Source: Candidatus Vicinibacter proximus
Lineage (GTDB): Bacteria; Bacteroidota; Bacteroidia; Chitinophagales; Saprospiraceae
Reading direction: 5' to 3'
Length of the DNA stretch: 64,000 bases
NCBI GenBank assembly: GCA_016713905.1
Contig: JADJOE010000003.1
Span: 1,178,001-1,242,000, forward strand
Part shown: positions 8,383 through 17,776 of the stretch, in pieces
Numbering within the stretch: position 1 is the stretch's first letter
Layout: the number at the start of each line of letters is the position of its first letter
The notes under the pieces: generated by a model
Told to the model about the DNA's origin: nothing
Seen by the model: only the letters and a program-made list of their open reading frames with translations
Database searches by the model: none
Position numbers and translations under genes: made by a program

Positions 8383-9600
8383 TTGGAACAAACTATCACA
8401 CTGAGTAGATTAAATGAATTTATTCAAAGGGTAATAGGACTGAATTTTGAAGAATCTTTTTGGGTAAGTTGTGAAGTTATACAGGCAAAAGAAATTCGCG
8501 GCCATTTTTATATTGAGCTTTCAGAAAAAGGAAATAATGAAGAAATAGTCGCTCAAGCTTCTGCGGTGATTTGGAAAAATCAAATATCGCTAATTAAGAA
8601 AAAATTTCCACACAATATATTTAGCATATTAAAAGCAGGAAATCAAGTTAGGCTAAAAGTCCTTGTTGATTTTCATCCCAGATACGGGCTTAAATTAGTA
8701 ATTCATGACTTGGATTCATCTTTTACGCTAGGGCAAATTGCTCAAAACAGAATACAGATAATATCAAAATTAAAAGAGGCTAACCTTTGGCAACTTAACA
8801 AAAATTTAAAACTCCCCAAGGTTATCCAAAAAATTGCTTTAATCAGCAGTCCAACAGCCGCAGGATATATTGATTTCACTGATCATTTAAAATCGAATCC
8901 GGCTGGATATTCATTCAAGATTTCACTTTTCCAAGCAAGTATGCAAGGAGACAATACTGAATATGAAATATCCAATGCATTTAATAAAATTAATAATGAA
9001 TCATTTGATATTGTAGCAATTATTAGGGGCGGCGGAGCTAAATTAGACTTATTAGATTTTGATAGTTTCCTCATTTCAAAATCCATCAGTAATTGTCCTT
9101 ATCCGGTTTTAACTGGAATTGGCCATCAAATTGATGAATCTATTGCTGATCTAAATGCATTCAATGCTTGTAAAACACCCACAGCCGTTGCCGAATTTAT
9201 TATCAATCATAATGCTATATTTGAAACCCAATTAATTGAAATTTTAAATGAAATAAAAATTTTGAGTAGACGCAAAATTTCTGTAGAAAATTTAAGACAA
9301 GAAAACATGAGAGCGAAAATCAATAATGCTTCTCAAAATAAAGTCTGGCAATCATCTTCAAAGCTTAATGAAATTTTTACAAAAATTATCAAAACGAGTA
9401 AAGAAAACATACATAGTGAATTGATTGGTTTGAAAAATATGGAGGCAATTTTGAAAATCAATGATCCTTCATCCATTCTATCCAGAGGTTACACAATAAC
9501 TCTTCAAGGTAACCGATGGGTAAAAAAATTAAGTGACCTTGATACCAAATCAGAATATACCACTAAATTTAAGGATGGGCAAATAACCTCAAAAACCTAA
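8383..9600 (+). CDS. xseA: Exodeoxyribonuclease VII large subunit
   Basis: This is the catalytic large subunit of exonuclease VII, which degrades single-stranded DNA from both ends. An N-terminal OB-fold (about 1-110) is followed by the catalytic core with ISSPTAAGYIDF, AIIRGGGAKLDLLDFD and TGIGHQIDES, all hallmark segments, then a long alpha-helical region and a C-terminal SRGYT segment. The length of 405 residues is normal. The start is TTG at 8383, because no ATG precedes the OB-fold. The small subunit follows after 4 bases, which fixes the identity. Confidence 0.95.
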   Translation: MEQTITLSRLNEFIQRVIGLNFEESFWVSCEVIQAKEIRGHFYIELSEKGNNEEIVAQASAVIWKNQISLIKKKFPHNIFSILKAGNQVRLKVLVDFHPRYGLKLVIHDLDSSFTLGQIAQNRIQIISKLKEANLWQLNKNLKLPKVIQKIALISSPTAAGYIDFTDHLKSNPAGYSFKISLFQASMQGDNTEYEISNAFNKINNESFDIVAIIRGGGAKLDLLDFDSFLISKSISNCPYPVLTGIGHQIDESIADLNAFNACKTPTAVAEFIINHNAIFETQLIEILNEIKILSRRKISVENLRQENMRAKINNASQNKVWQSSSKLNEIFTKIIKTSKENIHSELIGLKNMEAILKINDPSSILSRGYTITLQGNRWVKKLSDLDTKSEYTTKFKDGQITSKT

Positions 9601-9604
9601 TGAG

Positions 9605-9784
9605 ATGGCAAAACAAAAATTAAAGTACTCAGAAGCATATGAGGAATTAGAAAAAATCCTTCAAAAAATTCAATCTGAGGAGACACAGTTAGATGAAATT
9701 CTGATCAACATTAATCGGGCTAAGGAATTACTTCTCCATTGTCAAGAAACCTTAAGAAAAATAAGCGAAGAAATTGAAAATTAA
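9605..9784 (+). CDS. xseB: Exodeoxyribonuclease VII small subunit
   Basis: This 59-codon gene starts with ATG 4 bases after xseA and ends at TAA 9782-9784. The product is a small helical protein containing the family-typical SYEEALEELE-like segment (here YSEAYEELEKILQKIQ) followed by a second helix ending RKISEEIEN. Such helices bind the XseA helical arm. The size is a little below the usual 60-80 residues. It converges with the LptF/G permease gene, whose stop lies 25 bases away; this gap contains only a weak hairpin. Confidence 0.9.
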   Translation: MAKQKLKYSEAYEELEKILQKIQSEETQLDEILININRAKELLLHCQETLRKISEEIEN

Positions 9785-9809
9785 AACAAAGTAATATTTT
9801 TCTTTAAAG

Positions 9810-11282
9810 TTACTTTTTAAAAATATTTTTAACTAAAGTTATTGGATTGGCGTCATTTTGTGCAGACCATGTAAGCAAAATACCTGGAATTAATATTACC
9901 GCACAAGGAATCCACGCAGCAGTAAGAGCGCTCAATGTTAATCCCTCAGAAAGTCTTTTACAGAAAGTATTGAGCAATATATAAACTATAAATACAAGGA
10001 TACAAATTATTAAAGGATATCCATACCCTCCCTTTCTAACAATTGCACCTAATGGAGCCCCCACAAAAACAAACAAAAAACAAACTAAGGCAAAAGAATA
10101 CTTGATATACAACTCATAAGCAAACTTAGATTTCTTTTTTTGCAAATTTTTCTCACTCTCTTCAAAGTTTCTCTTATTATTCAATTCGCGCTCCAAATTT
10201 AGTTTAGCTCTATGGTAAGATACCATACTTGACTCATTGCCTGAATCACGGTATTGCAAAAGCAGTGAGTCAATTTTATTGTTAGCCGAATATAATTTGT
10301 TATACTCTTCTTTAAAATTCTTTAATAATTTACTTTCAGGCGATTTTTGAATTCCTTTAGATTTATTTAAATCATTTATTCTGCCACCCTCTCCCTTAGC
10401 CTGCTCAATAAACCTTGAAAATATAGGATGATAAAGATTTGATCTCTGCTTCGACAAACTATCAAGCTCAATCCGCAACTGTTTAGAATTCTTCATCCTC
10501 TGGTTGCTTTTAAACAAATCTTCGTCAGATCTTTCCAACTCAAATTCCTCCAAAGGAAAAACTTTAGTCAATTCTTTGAATTTAGTTTTAACAAACGGAT
10601 AAAGCGAATTGCTGACAGTGGCCCGATCAGGAACCTGATAAATTTCACCATTTTCCAATTGCATGACAAGAAACTTTCCACCCGGAGTGACATACATTTC
10701 TCCACTTTTCGCCAAAATAGTTGCTTTTGTGCTGGTATTACTATGGTCATCAATCAGAATATTCTGGATAGTTTTTCCATTACTTAATTTTTTCTCGATT
10801 CGTATTACATAACCATAAAAATCCTCGTTAAAAACACCTTCTTCTAAACTTAAAGTTGGCTTTTGTCTTTTTAAATCATGTAACCGACTCAAAAATTTTA
10901 AATTGGATTTAGGTATTACATAATCTGAAAAAAACCAGGACACCAAGCCAATTGATGCGCATAACAACATTATAGGCACCATAATTCTTACCAGTGAAAC
11001 CCCAGCTGACTTAATGCTGGACAATTCATATCTCTCCCCCAGGTTTCCAAAAAGAAATACGCCTGCCAGCAAAACACCAATTGGCAAAGCCATTGGCACA
11101 AGAGATAACGACAAGTAACTTAAAAACTCAATTATCACAAAAATTCCTGCCCCCTTTCCAATGATATCATCTATGTATAGCCAAAGGGTTTGCATAACCA
11201 AAACAAACAATGCAATAAAAAATGAAACGGCAAAGGGGCCAATAAACCCTTTAACAAGCATTAAATCAAGCCGCTTTACCAT
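9810..11282 (-). CDS. LptF/LptG (YjgP/YjgQ) family permease
   Basis: This is an inner-membrane component of the lipopolysaccharide export ABC system, in which LptF and LptG pull LPS out of the membrane. The N-terminal third has three membrane helices (about 15-37, 52-75, 98-120) with the conserved ERYELSSIKSAGVS coupling region. A periplasmic beta domain (about 125-250) follows, and three more helices lie near 392-475. At 490 residues it is about 130 longer than the E. coli proteins, because of a charged coiled-coil-like stretch at about 255-390. Which of LptF or LptG it represents cannot be decided. A -7 box sits upstream of its ATG. Confidence 0.88.
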   Translation of the reverse strand: MVKRLDLMLVKGFIGPFAVSFFIALFVLVMQTLWLYIDDIIGKGAGIFVIIEFLSYLSLSLVPMALPIGVLLAGVFLFGNLGERYELSSIKSAGVSLVRIMVPIMLLCASIGLVSWFFSDYVIPKSNLKFLSRLHDLKRQKPTLSLEEGVFNEDFYGYVIRIEKKLSNGKTIQNILIDDHSNTSTKATILAKSGEMYVTPGGKFLVMQLENGEIYQVPDRATVSNSLYPFVKTKFKELTKVFPLEEFELERSDEDLFKSNQRMKNSKQLRIELDSLSKQRSNLYHPIFSRFIEQAKGEGGRINDLNKSKGIQKSPESKLLKNFKEEYNKLYSANNKIDSLLLQYRDSGNESSMVSYHRAKLNLERELNNKRNFEESEKNLQKKKSKFAYELYIKYSFALVCFLFVFVGAPLGAIVRKGGYGYPLIICILVFIVYILLNTFCKRLSEGLTLSALTAAWIPCAVILIPGILLTWSAQNDANPITLVKNIFKK

Positions 11283-11307
11283 TCTTATGGATTAAAATTA
11301 AGTGCCG

Positions 11308-11315
11308 CAAAATTA
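11308..11315 (-). promoter_or_regulatory. -7 box for the LptF/G-type permease gene
   Basis: The minus strand reads TAATTTTG (TANNTTTG consensus) about 20 bases before the expected transcription start of the gene at 11282. It lies just after the acyl-CoA dehydrogenase stop. A TTG 16 bases upstream could serve as a partial -33 element. Confidence 0.45.
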
Positions 11316-11324
11316 ATAGACAAT

Positions 11325-13118
11325 TCAATAACAATACGAATTGGCTTTTATGATGTGTTGGGCTACGATTCTGCGATACTCCTTTGCATTAATAGTTTCA
11401 TATCTTGAAAAACGTTTCAACCCCATGAGCATAACCTTAAGTTCATCGCCCAGTGCAAAGGAAGTCAACGCATCCTGAGCATTTTTAATAATTCTTGATT
11501 GTGCATCGTTTATAAAGACTTTTAACATTGCAATAAATGGAGAAATCTCCTCTTGATTCTTATTCTCATTTAATTTTTGAACACGGAGCAACAATGACTC
11601 AGAATTGTATAAATCAATAACAATATCTGCTATATTCATCAGAACTTCCTGTTGTTCCTTTAAGTCATGTTTGCCATCCATTTGATATTTAACAGCGGCT
11701 CCTGCTACCATTAATAGAATTTTCTTAAAGTCTTGCAAAGTCCTAATTTCAATACCGAAAGCCACTTGTGGGAATTCAAATGATGGAATTCCCGTTAATT
11801 CCTTTTGGACTGCCCATGCGGGGCCTACTAAGTCCAACTCTCCTTTCAATGCCCGTTTTAGTATCATGTTGATACACAACATCCTATTTATCTCATTAGT
11901 CCCTTCATAAATCCTATTAATTCGGGCATCCCGGTATAATCTGGCAGGCAGGTATTCTTCAGAATAACCATATCCTCCATGAATTTGAAGTAATTCATCT
12001 ACAACATAATCCAAGACTTCTGAGCCATTAATTTTAATAATCGCACATTCAACAGCATACTCTTCTGCAGCTTCAAGCATAGCCTTTCCAAAATCCATTC
12101 CATTGGCTAATTCTTCATTCTTCTTTTTCTCCATCAAGTCACTAACACGGTAGATAGTGGACTCAAGTGCAAATACCCTGATTGCAGATTCAGCAATTTT
12201 GTATTGAATGGCCCCATAATTCGAGATGGCTTTTTGAAACTGAAATCTTTCATTCGCATACTTTACACCAAGACTAATACACCTTTTGCATCCACCCATG
12301 GCCATTGCCCCTAACTTGTATCTTCCAATATTCAACACATTGAAAGCAATAAGGTGACCTTTACCAATCTCTCCAAGAACATTTTCTGCCGAAACTTTAA
12401 CGTTCTCAAGAAAAACCTGCCTGGTCGACGATCCTTTAATACCTAATTTATGCTCTTCCTGACCTAAAGTCAATCCTTCAGTGCCTTTTTCTACAATAAA
12501 ACCTGTGAATTTATCTCCATCTACTTGAGCAAAAACAATAAATATATCCGCAAATCCTGCGTTTGTGATCCACATTTTCTGCCCATTTAGAACATAAAAC
12601 TCTCTTGAACTATCCAGAATTGCTTTGGTTTTAGCACTTAAGGCATCACTTCCCGAAGATGGCTCAGTTAGACAATAGGAAGCTTTAAGTTGCCCATTTG
12701 ACAATCCTGGAAGGAACTTCATTTTTTGTTCTTCCGTGCCGAAATACAAAATTGGTAACATTCCAATTCCAGTATGGGCTGCAATTGTTGTATTAAATGA
12801 TGCATCCCCCGCTCCTAACTCTTCAGAGATAATTGTGTTTGAATGTGTGTCAAGCTCTACCCCTCCATACATAGTCGGAATGTGTGCGCCAAGAAGCCCC
12901 AGATTAGCAGCGATCTCTAATAAAGATTGTTGATCCTCTAGAACTGCTCCCCTTTTCCAAATTTCGTATTCTACAAAATCTCTTACTGTATCGCGAATTA
13001 ACCTCTGGTCTTCATTAATGTCTTCAGGTATAAAATTGGTTTTGTAATTCGTTTCCTTTACTAAAAATTCACCCCCCTTTAATACTTTGGTATTATTTTC
13101 TGATATCATACGATCCAT
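11325..13118 (-). CDS. Acyl-CoA dehydrogenase, long (VLCAD-like) form
   Basis: This FAD-dependent enzyme oxidises acyl-CoA to trans-2-enoyl-CoA in fatty-acid beta-oxidation. The flavin-binding segment YCLTEPSSGSDA, the substrate loop KMWITNAGFAD, the QFQKAISNYGAIQYKIAE helix region and the C-terminal RIYEGTNEINR motif, which holds the catalytic glutamate region, are all present. At 597 residues it carries an extra C-terminal domain of about 180 residues beyond the short-chain enzymes, as in VLCAD/ACAD9-like members. ATG at 13118 is used; ATG at 13109 is also possible. It starts 3 bases after the prohibitin-like gene, so the two are probably one transcript. The chain-length preference is inferred only. 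Confidence 0.92.
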   Translation of the reverse strand: MDRMISENNTKVLKGGEFLVKETNYKTNFIPEDINEDQRLIRDTVRDFVEYEIWKRGAVLEDQQSLLEIAANLGLLGAHIPTMYGGVELDTHSNTIISEELGAGDASFNTTIAAHTGIGMLPILYFGTEEQKMKFLPGLSNGQLKASYCLTEPSSGSDALSAKTKAILDSSREFYVLNGQKMWITNAGFADIFIVFAQVDGDKFTGFIVEKGTEGLTLGQEEHKLGIKGSSTRQVFLENVKVSAENVLGEIGKGHLIAFNVLNIGRYKLGAMAMGGCKRCISLGVKYANERFQFQKAISNYGAIQYKIAESAIRVFALESTIYRVSDLMEKKKNEELANGMDFGKAMLEAAEEYAVECAIIKINGSEVLDYVVDELLQIHGGYGYSEEYLPARLYRDARINRIYEGTNEINRMLCINMILKRALKGELDLVGPAWAVQKELTGIPSFEFPQVAFGIEIRTLQDFKKILLMVAGAAVKYQMDGKHDLKEQQEVLMNIADIVIDLYNSESLLLRVQKLNENKNQEEISPFIAMLKVFINDAQSRIIKNAQDALTSFALGDELKVMLMGLKRFSRYETINAKEYRRIVAQHIIKANSYCY

Positions 13119-13121
13119 AAA

Positions 13122-14030
13122 TTAATTTCCATTAAGCATTAACGGGGTATTTTTGCCATTAAGTACAATGACCTTAGCATTTTGTGACAAACTAAGTTCT
13201 TTATATGCCTTTATTAATTCATATTCGAGTTGTTTATCGGTCAATCCTGTATTAATAATTCTTTGGTAATCAGCAATGCCTTGAGCTTCCACCCTTTTTC
13301 GTTCTGCTTCTTGTTTTTCTTTCATTAAAACAAACTGCATCTTCTGTGATTCTTGCTCTGCTCTTATCTTTTCTTCAATTGAAGCTTTTACACTATTTGG
13401 CAATCCAATGTTCCGAATCAGGAGCTGCTCAAGTATCAATCCTCTTGCTAAAAAGTCTTCTTCGACTGTTTTGAAAATTTTCATTTGAAACTCATCTCTT
13501 TTACTTGAGTAAAGTTCTATAGCTTCATATCCCACTGAAAAATCTCTAATTCGAGATCTGGCAAGTGGTCTAATAACCTTATCTTGGTAATCTTTACCAA
13601 TTTCATTATAAATTTTTGGCGCCGAGGTTGGCAAAACTTTATAAAGCACGGTCACATCGATCACTATTTCAAGTCCATCCCTAGTCAGTGCTCTTATAGC
13701 ATCATCCCCTTTAACATTACCTTCATCCGTTACCCCCGACATTGTGTAGTTTTGCGTACGCACGTCCATTTCATGAATTTCCAATAAAGGATTTACAATG
13801 TGAAGTCCTGGATATAATATATCATTCTGCACTTTACCAAACAATGACTTAACCCCTATTTGACCTGCATTAATCTGAATAAAACATGAACTAAAAACCC
13901 CGACCACGATCAAAACCAAGGCAGCAATTCGGAATATCTTCGATAATTTTCTAATCGATGGATGTTGATTATCCTGATTGAGAAAAAACTGAACTCCCAA
14001 CCCCAAAAGGCCAATAATTATAAGTATCAT
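13122..14030 (-). CDS. Prohibitin-like SPFH/band 7 protein
   Basis: This 302-residue protein has an N-terminal pair of hydrophobic segments (about 1-12 and 33-52), an SPFH domain beginning INAGQIGVKSLFGK, and a charged helical tail rich in Glu, Lys and Gln (QESQKMQFVLMKEKQEAERKRVEAQ region, about 225-260). This matches bacterial prohibitins, membrane-anchored scaffolds that assemble into rings and often associate with membrane proteases. The C-terminus ends with a short beta-like KVIVLNGKNTPLML segment. The acyl-CoA dehydrogenase gene follows directly downstream, but I see no functional reason for the pairing. Confidence 0.88.
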   Translation of the reverse strand: MILIIIGLLGLGVQFFLNQDNQHPSIRKLSKIFRIAALVLIVVGVFSSCFIQINAGQIGVKSLFGKVQNDILYPGLHIVNPLLEIHEMDVRTQNYTMSGVTDEGNVKGDDAIRALTRDGLEIVIDVTVLYKVLPTSAPKIYNEIGKDYQDKVIRPLARSRIRDFSVGYEAIELYSSKRDEFQMKIFKTVEEDFLARGLILEQLLIRNIGLPNSVKASIEEKIRAEQESQKMQFVLMKEKQEAERKRVEAQGIADYQRIINTGLTDKQLEYELIKAYKELSLSQNAKVIVLNGKNTPLMLNGN

Positions 14031-14138
14031 AAAATTAAATTATGCATCTCCCTGTACTCTCGTTCTCAATTACTTAACTAACACAAATAGAATCAACTCG
14101 GTTCAAATAATTTAATTCAAACAGGTTGCATATATGTA

Positions 14139-17100
14139 TTACTTTATAATTGACACGTTTCCCTTTTTAGTATATTCCAAATTTTCGAAACACTGGAACT
14201 TTAATAAATAACCAAAAACATCAGGCCCCAATCTTTCTCCCTTAAATGTGCCATCCCAGCCAGGATTTTGCTCAGAAGTTTCGAACAACTTTTGCCCCCA
14301 GCGATTATATATCACCATATTCATTTTGGTTATAAATTGTGACCTGGGAAGGAAAAAATCATTTTTTGAGTCTCCATTTGGACTAAATGCATTTGGTATA
14401 AATACAGCATCTGCACAGGATTTGACCATTATGGTCACGGAAGCGGTAGCAGTACATCCAGCTTCATCTGTTACCGTTACTACATACGTTGTAGTTTTAA
14501 AAGGCATTGCAATTGGATTAAAAATTTCACTATTATTTAAAGACCCATCATCAGGACTCCATTTGTATTTGTAACCGGCCATATCTACTGTGGTCAATTG
14601 GGATTTATAACCTGGCACAATCATTATAGGATCTGCATTCGCAAAAACTTTATTTGATGGATCATTGACGTTTATGGTATGTGTTAATATCCAATTACAT
14701 CCTGAAGAATCAATAATTTTTACAGTATAGCTTGTATTAACTTTGGGATTTACGGTAATCTTTGATTCGGATGAACTACCAATTATTCCTTCTTTTGGAG
14801 TCCAATCATAGGAATATTTAGAAAGTCCTTCACCAACAACAGTAATCATTGCAGAATCACCCAAACATATAACCGAAGGCCCGCGTAATTCTGCCTTAAG
14901 CAATACGACTTCAACATGAATGGTATCCAAGATTTTACAGCCATATTCATCTTCAGCTTTAATCTGGTAAAATTGAGTTATTTTCGGTTCAACAGTAATG
15001 CTATTTCCACTCCCAATCTCCTTTCCAGCCTGATCACACCATATTATCTTGACTAAAGGATTCTTTGACCTAGCATTTAAAATAATCCTTGCAGGTTCAC
15101 ACAACAAAGTATCCTTGCTTACTTCCAAATCTATTCTCTCTGGTACAAAAACTGTTAATGTATCTTTCTTTGAACAACCTGGAAATTTCGGATCTGTAAT
15201 TTCGACATAGTATGTTGTAGTTCTGGTAAGTTTTGCTTTTGGATTTGACGATTTCGGATCATCCAATCCATCAACTGGGATCCAATTGTATATAAATTCA
15301 TTATTTCCTCCAGGATTTAATTCAACCACATCACCATAACAAGCCAATACTGTGTCCTTTAAATTAACATTAATTTCAACGAATGTAAACTCTTTTGTAA
15401 GACTTCTTGTGCAAACACTATCCACTGTCAATGTGATTTTATAATTCCCAGACTTACTATATGTGTACATTGCTATGGGTGTATTCGCCTTCCCTATTCC
15501 ATCACCGAAGTCCCAATTCACGATTCTATTCCCAGAAGTGGTCACAGTAACTTTTAACGAACCGCACTCGGATTCAATTTTGAAATCCGCATCAGGTGGT
15601 GCAACTGCCTGAACCAATATTGAATCAGACAACATACAATTAAATTGATTAGTTGCTTTAAATTTTAAAACATAAATTCCAGGTTTGGAAACATAAATAA
15701 TCGGCATTAATGGATTTGCAGAATTAATAATTATAGGATTTGGTTCCCAATTAATTGTAACAATATCAGAAGCATTAACCTGCTCAATTTTAAAACTTGT
15801 AGTGTCTTCTGCACAAAGCACCAACTGTTTTGGATACTTTAATTCTAGACTACGATCTAATAATTGAACAGCTAAAATCACTTGACATTGATCTTTTGAT
15901 CCAGCCCTAACAAATACGATCTTGTTTCCAACAATTTTTGTTTTAAAATTGGAGCCCGTAAATTCAATCGGATTAAAATTTCTATTAAAAGACCACTCAA
16001 AATAAGAGGTAGAATCAGAACTTGCTGTCAAGGAAATATCGCCATCACAAGTTGTGGAGTCTCCCTGTATTTTCAAATTCACAAGATCCCTCACATTAAT
16101 CAATATCTCCTTTTCAACAATACAATTGCCATCAGTTATGGTAACACGATACTTTGTAGTTGTTTGCGGCTTGGCTAAAGGATTGGAAGGAATGGTTAAA
16201 TCAAGTCCTGTGGTTGGGCTCCAGGTATAAATAAATCTTGGATTAGGATTTTTCACCAATCTAACTGAATCTCCCTTGCAAATATCTTTTTCATTTCCAA
16301 TAAGCTCAATGTCAATGCTGCTAATCTCTAAAGTTTTGGATAACATTGAAGTACATCCATTCACATCTGTTATTGTCAATTCAATTGTAATGCGCCCATC
16401 GTTAGAAAGCTTAAAGACAGGATCTTTCAAATTAGAAGTTAAATTATTTCCGTTTCCAGATAGGCTCCAATAATAATTGGAAATTGTATAATTTGAACGA
16501 GAAGAGTCCTTTACGATTAACGTCAAATCTGCTGAACAATCAACTGTGACGTTAAAATCAGGAATTAATCCCGGTTCTATAATTACAATTGTTTGTCTGG
16601 CAGTATCGGTACATTCGCCATTGCGAACAACAAGAACAACTTCATACGTACCTGATTTTGCATATTTAAAACTTGGATCTTGATCACTTGACTTTAAATT
16701 CCTATTGTTGTTAAAATCAAAAAACCATTCATAAAAGTTAGCATCTTTGCTGGCACTGGTAAATTTCTGATTCAAACCATCACAAATTGAACTATTCCTT
16801 ATAAAGGAGGCGATAGGAGAAATACCACAGGGCACAATATTTAATTCAAAATCGCGAGTTGCATAAGATAATAATTTGCCATCCCTATATTCAAGCACAC
16901 ACACTCCAACAAGAAATTGGCCAAGAGTATTGGGATTCGCAGTTAGTAGTCCTGTCTTAGAGTCAATTTTTAATGGAACACCTCCGGATCCACCATTCAT
17001 TAAATCATCCAATGAATATGGAGATTTAAAAACAACACTATCAAAGGGAGGAGAATCAGGTCTGCCGGCTGGTGTAAGTCGAGTTTTGCCAAGATTTGGT

Positions 17101-17750
17101 TTACACAACATGTATACTAATGAATCTCCATCCAAGTCGGTGGCACTATGGTCAAATACAAAAGGCTTATTAACACAAACATAAATTGGTGGAAAATTTC
17201 CAAACTGAGGATTTGAATTACAACTTAACAAATCAATGGCACTAAACTTTATTGCATAAGTAGTTCCTGTTTCAAGTGGCTCAACTACATTTGTAAGAGA
17301 TGTATTGCGGCAACATCTCTGATAAGCTAGGATATATCCCCTCTCATCAAAAGGCAAGTAAATCTTTTTAGTATAAATAGCTTCGTGCACGCAAACTTCC
17401 TGGTTCTTCCCAACACAAAAATTATCCACTTTCTCTCTCAATGTATCATTTTTAACATAATCCATTTCAAACACCCCATCAATCCCTACCCTAAATGCTT
17501 TTTGTCCATTGCCATAAAACGCCCCTATAACAGCTGGATTATCAAAAAAAACGGTATCGGCTCCGTTCAAACAATCACGCCTTACCACCAACCTTATTTC
17601 ATAATAGCCATTTCCAAGGCATTTATAACTTAGCTGTCCACCTACCAAATGTGTTGAAAAGGAGAATTGTTGAATTGCAAAAAAGATAAATAACGTTATG
17701 GCTATCCTAATGAATTTTTTACCAGTTATATTAATTTGATCCTTGTTCAT
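14139..17750 (-). CDS. Giant secreted PKD-repeat protein with T9SS type B sorting domain (cassette 2)
   Basis: This predicted cell-surface or secreted adhesin-like protein has about 1203 residues. I start it at ATG 17750, which is followed by a signal peptide (11-32); the frame extends to a GTG at 17777. Order of parts: a cysteine-rich N-terminal module (about 33-310) beginning THLVGGQLSYKCLG with QRCCRN at 144-149; PKD-like domains (YEWFFDFNNN, NWDFGDGIGK); several repeats of the type C-x-G-D-S...YxWxPxxGL...TTxYxVxxTD; and a type B sorting domain (VFIPNAFSPNGDSKNDFF ... YNRWGQ ... WDGTFKG ... KKGNVSIIK). Type B cargo usually needs a PorP/SprF-type partner, and one is encoded two genes upstream. 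The ligand is unknown. Confidence 0.85.
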   Translation of the reverse strand: MNKDQINITGKKFIRIAITLFIFFAIQQFSFSTHLVGGQLSYKCLGNGYYEIRLVVRRDCLNGADTVFFDNPAVIGAFYGNGQKAFRVGIDGVFEMDYVKNDTLREKVDNFCVGKNQEVCVHEAIYTKKIYLPFDERGYILAYQRCCRNTSLTNVVEPLETGTTYAIKFSAIDLLSCNSNPQFGNFPPIYVCVNKPFVFDHSATDLDGDSLVYMLCKPNLGKTRLTPAGRPDSPPFDSVVFKSPYSLDDLMNGGSGGVPLKIDSKTGLLTANPNTLGQFLVGVCVLEYRDGKLLSYATRDFELNIVPCGISPIASFIRNSSICDGLNQKFTSASKDANFYEWFFDFNNNRNLKSSDQDPSFKYAKSGTYEVVLVVRNGECTDTARQTIVIIEPGLIPDFNVTVDCSADLTLIVKDSSRSNYTISNYYWSLSGNGNNLTSNLKDPVFKLSNDGRITIELTITDVNGCTSMLSKTLEISSIDIELIGNEKDICKGDSVRLVKNPNPRFIYTWSPTTGLDLTIPSNPLAKPQTTTKYRVTITDGNCIVEKEILINVRDLVNLKIQGDSTTCDGDISLTASSDSTSYFEWSFNRNFNPIEFTGSNFKTKIVGNKIVFVRAGSKDQCQVILAVQLLDRSLELKYPKQLVLCAEDTTSFKIEQVNASDIVTINWEPNPIIINSANPLMPIIYVSKPGIYVLKFKATNQFNCMLSDSILVQAVAPPDADFKIESECGSLKVTVTTSGNRIVNWDFGDGIGKANTPIAMYTYSKSGNYKITLTVDSVCTRSLTKEFTFVEINVNLKDTVLACYGDVVELNPGGNNEFIYNWIPVDGLDDPKSSNPKAKLTRTTTYYVEITDPKFPGCSKKDTLTVFVPERIDLEVSKDTLLCEPARIILNARSKNPLVKIIWCDQAGKEIGSGNSITVEPKITQFYQIKAEDEYGCKILDTIHVEVVLLKAELRGPSVICLGDSAMITVVGEGLSKYSYDWTPKEGIIGSSSESKITVNPKVNTSYTVKIIDSSGCNWILTHTINVNDPSNKVFANADPIMIVPGYKSQLTTVDMAGYKYKWSPDDGSLNNSEIFNPIAMPFKTTTYVVTVTDEAGCTATASVTIMVKSCADAVFIPNAFSPNGDSKNDFFLPRSQFITKMNMVIYNRWGQKLFETSEQNPGWDGTFKGERLGPDVFGYLLKFQCFENLEYTKKGNVSIIK

Positions 17751-17776
17751 AATTTTCAATTGTATTAACCAGTTCA

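Noticed and set aside
9785..9840. Hairpin AAAGTAA...TTACTTT between xseB and the LptF/G gene as a bidirectional terminator
   Set aside because: The stem is only 7 A/T-rich pairs with a long loop and overlaps coding sequence; too weak to call.
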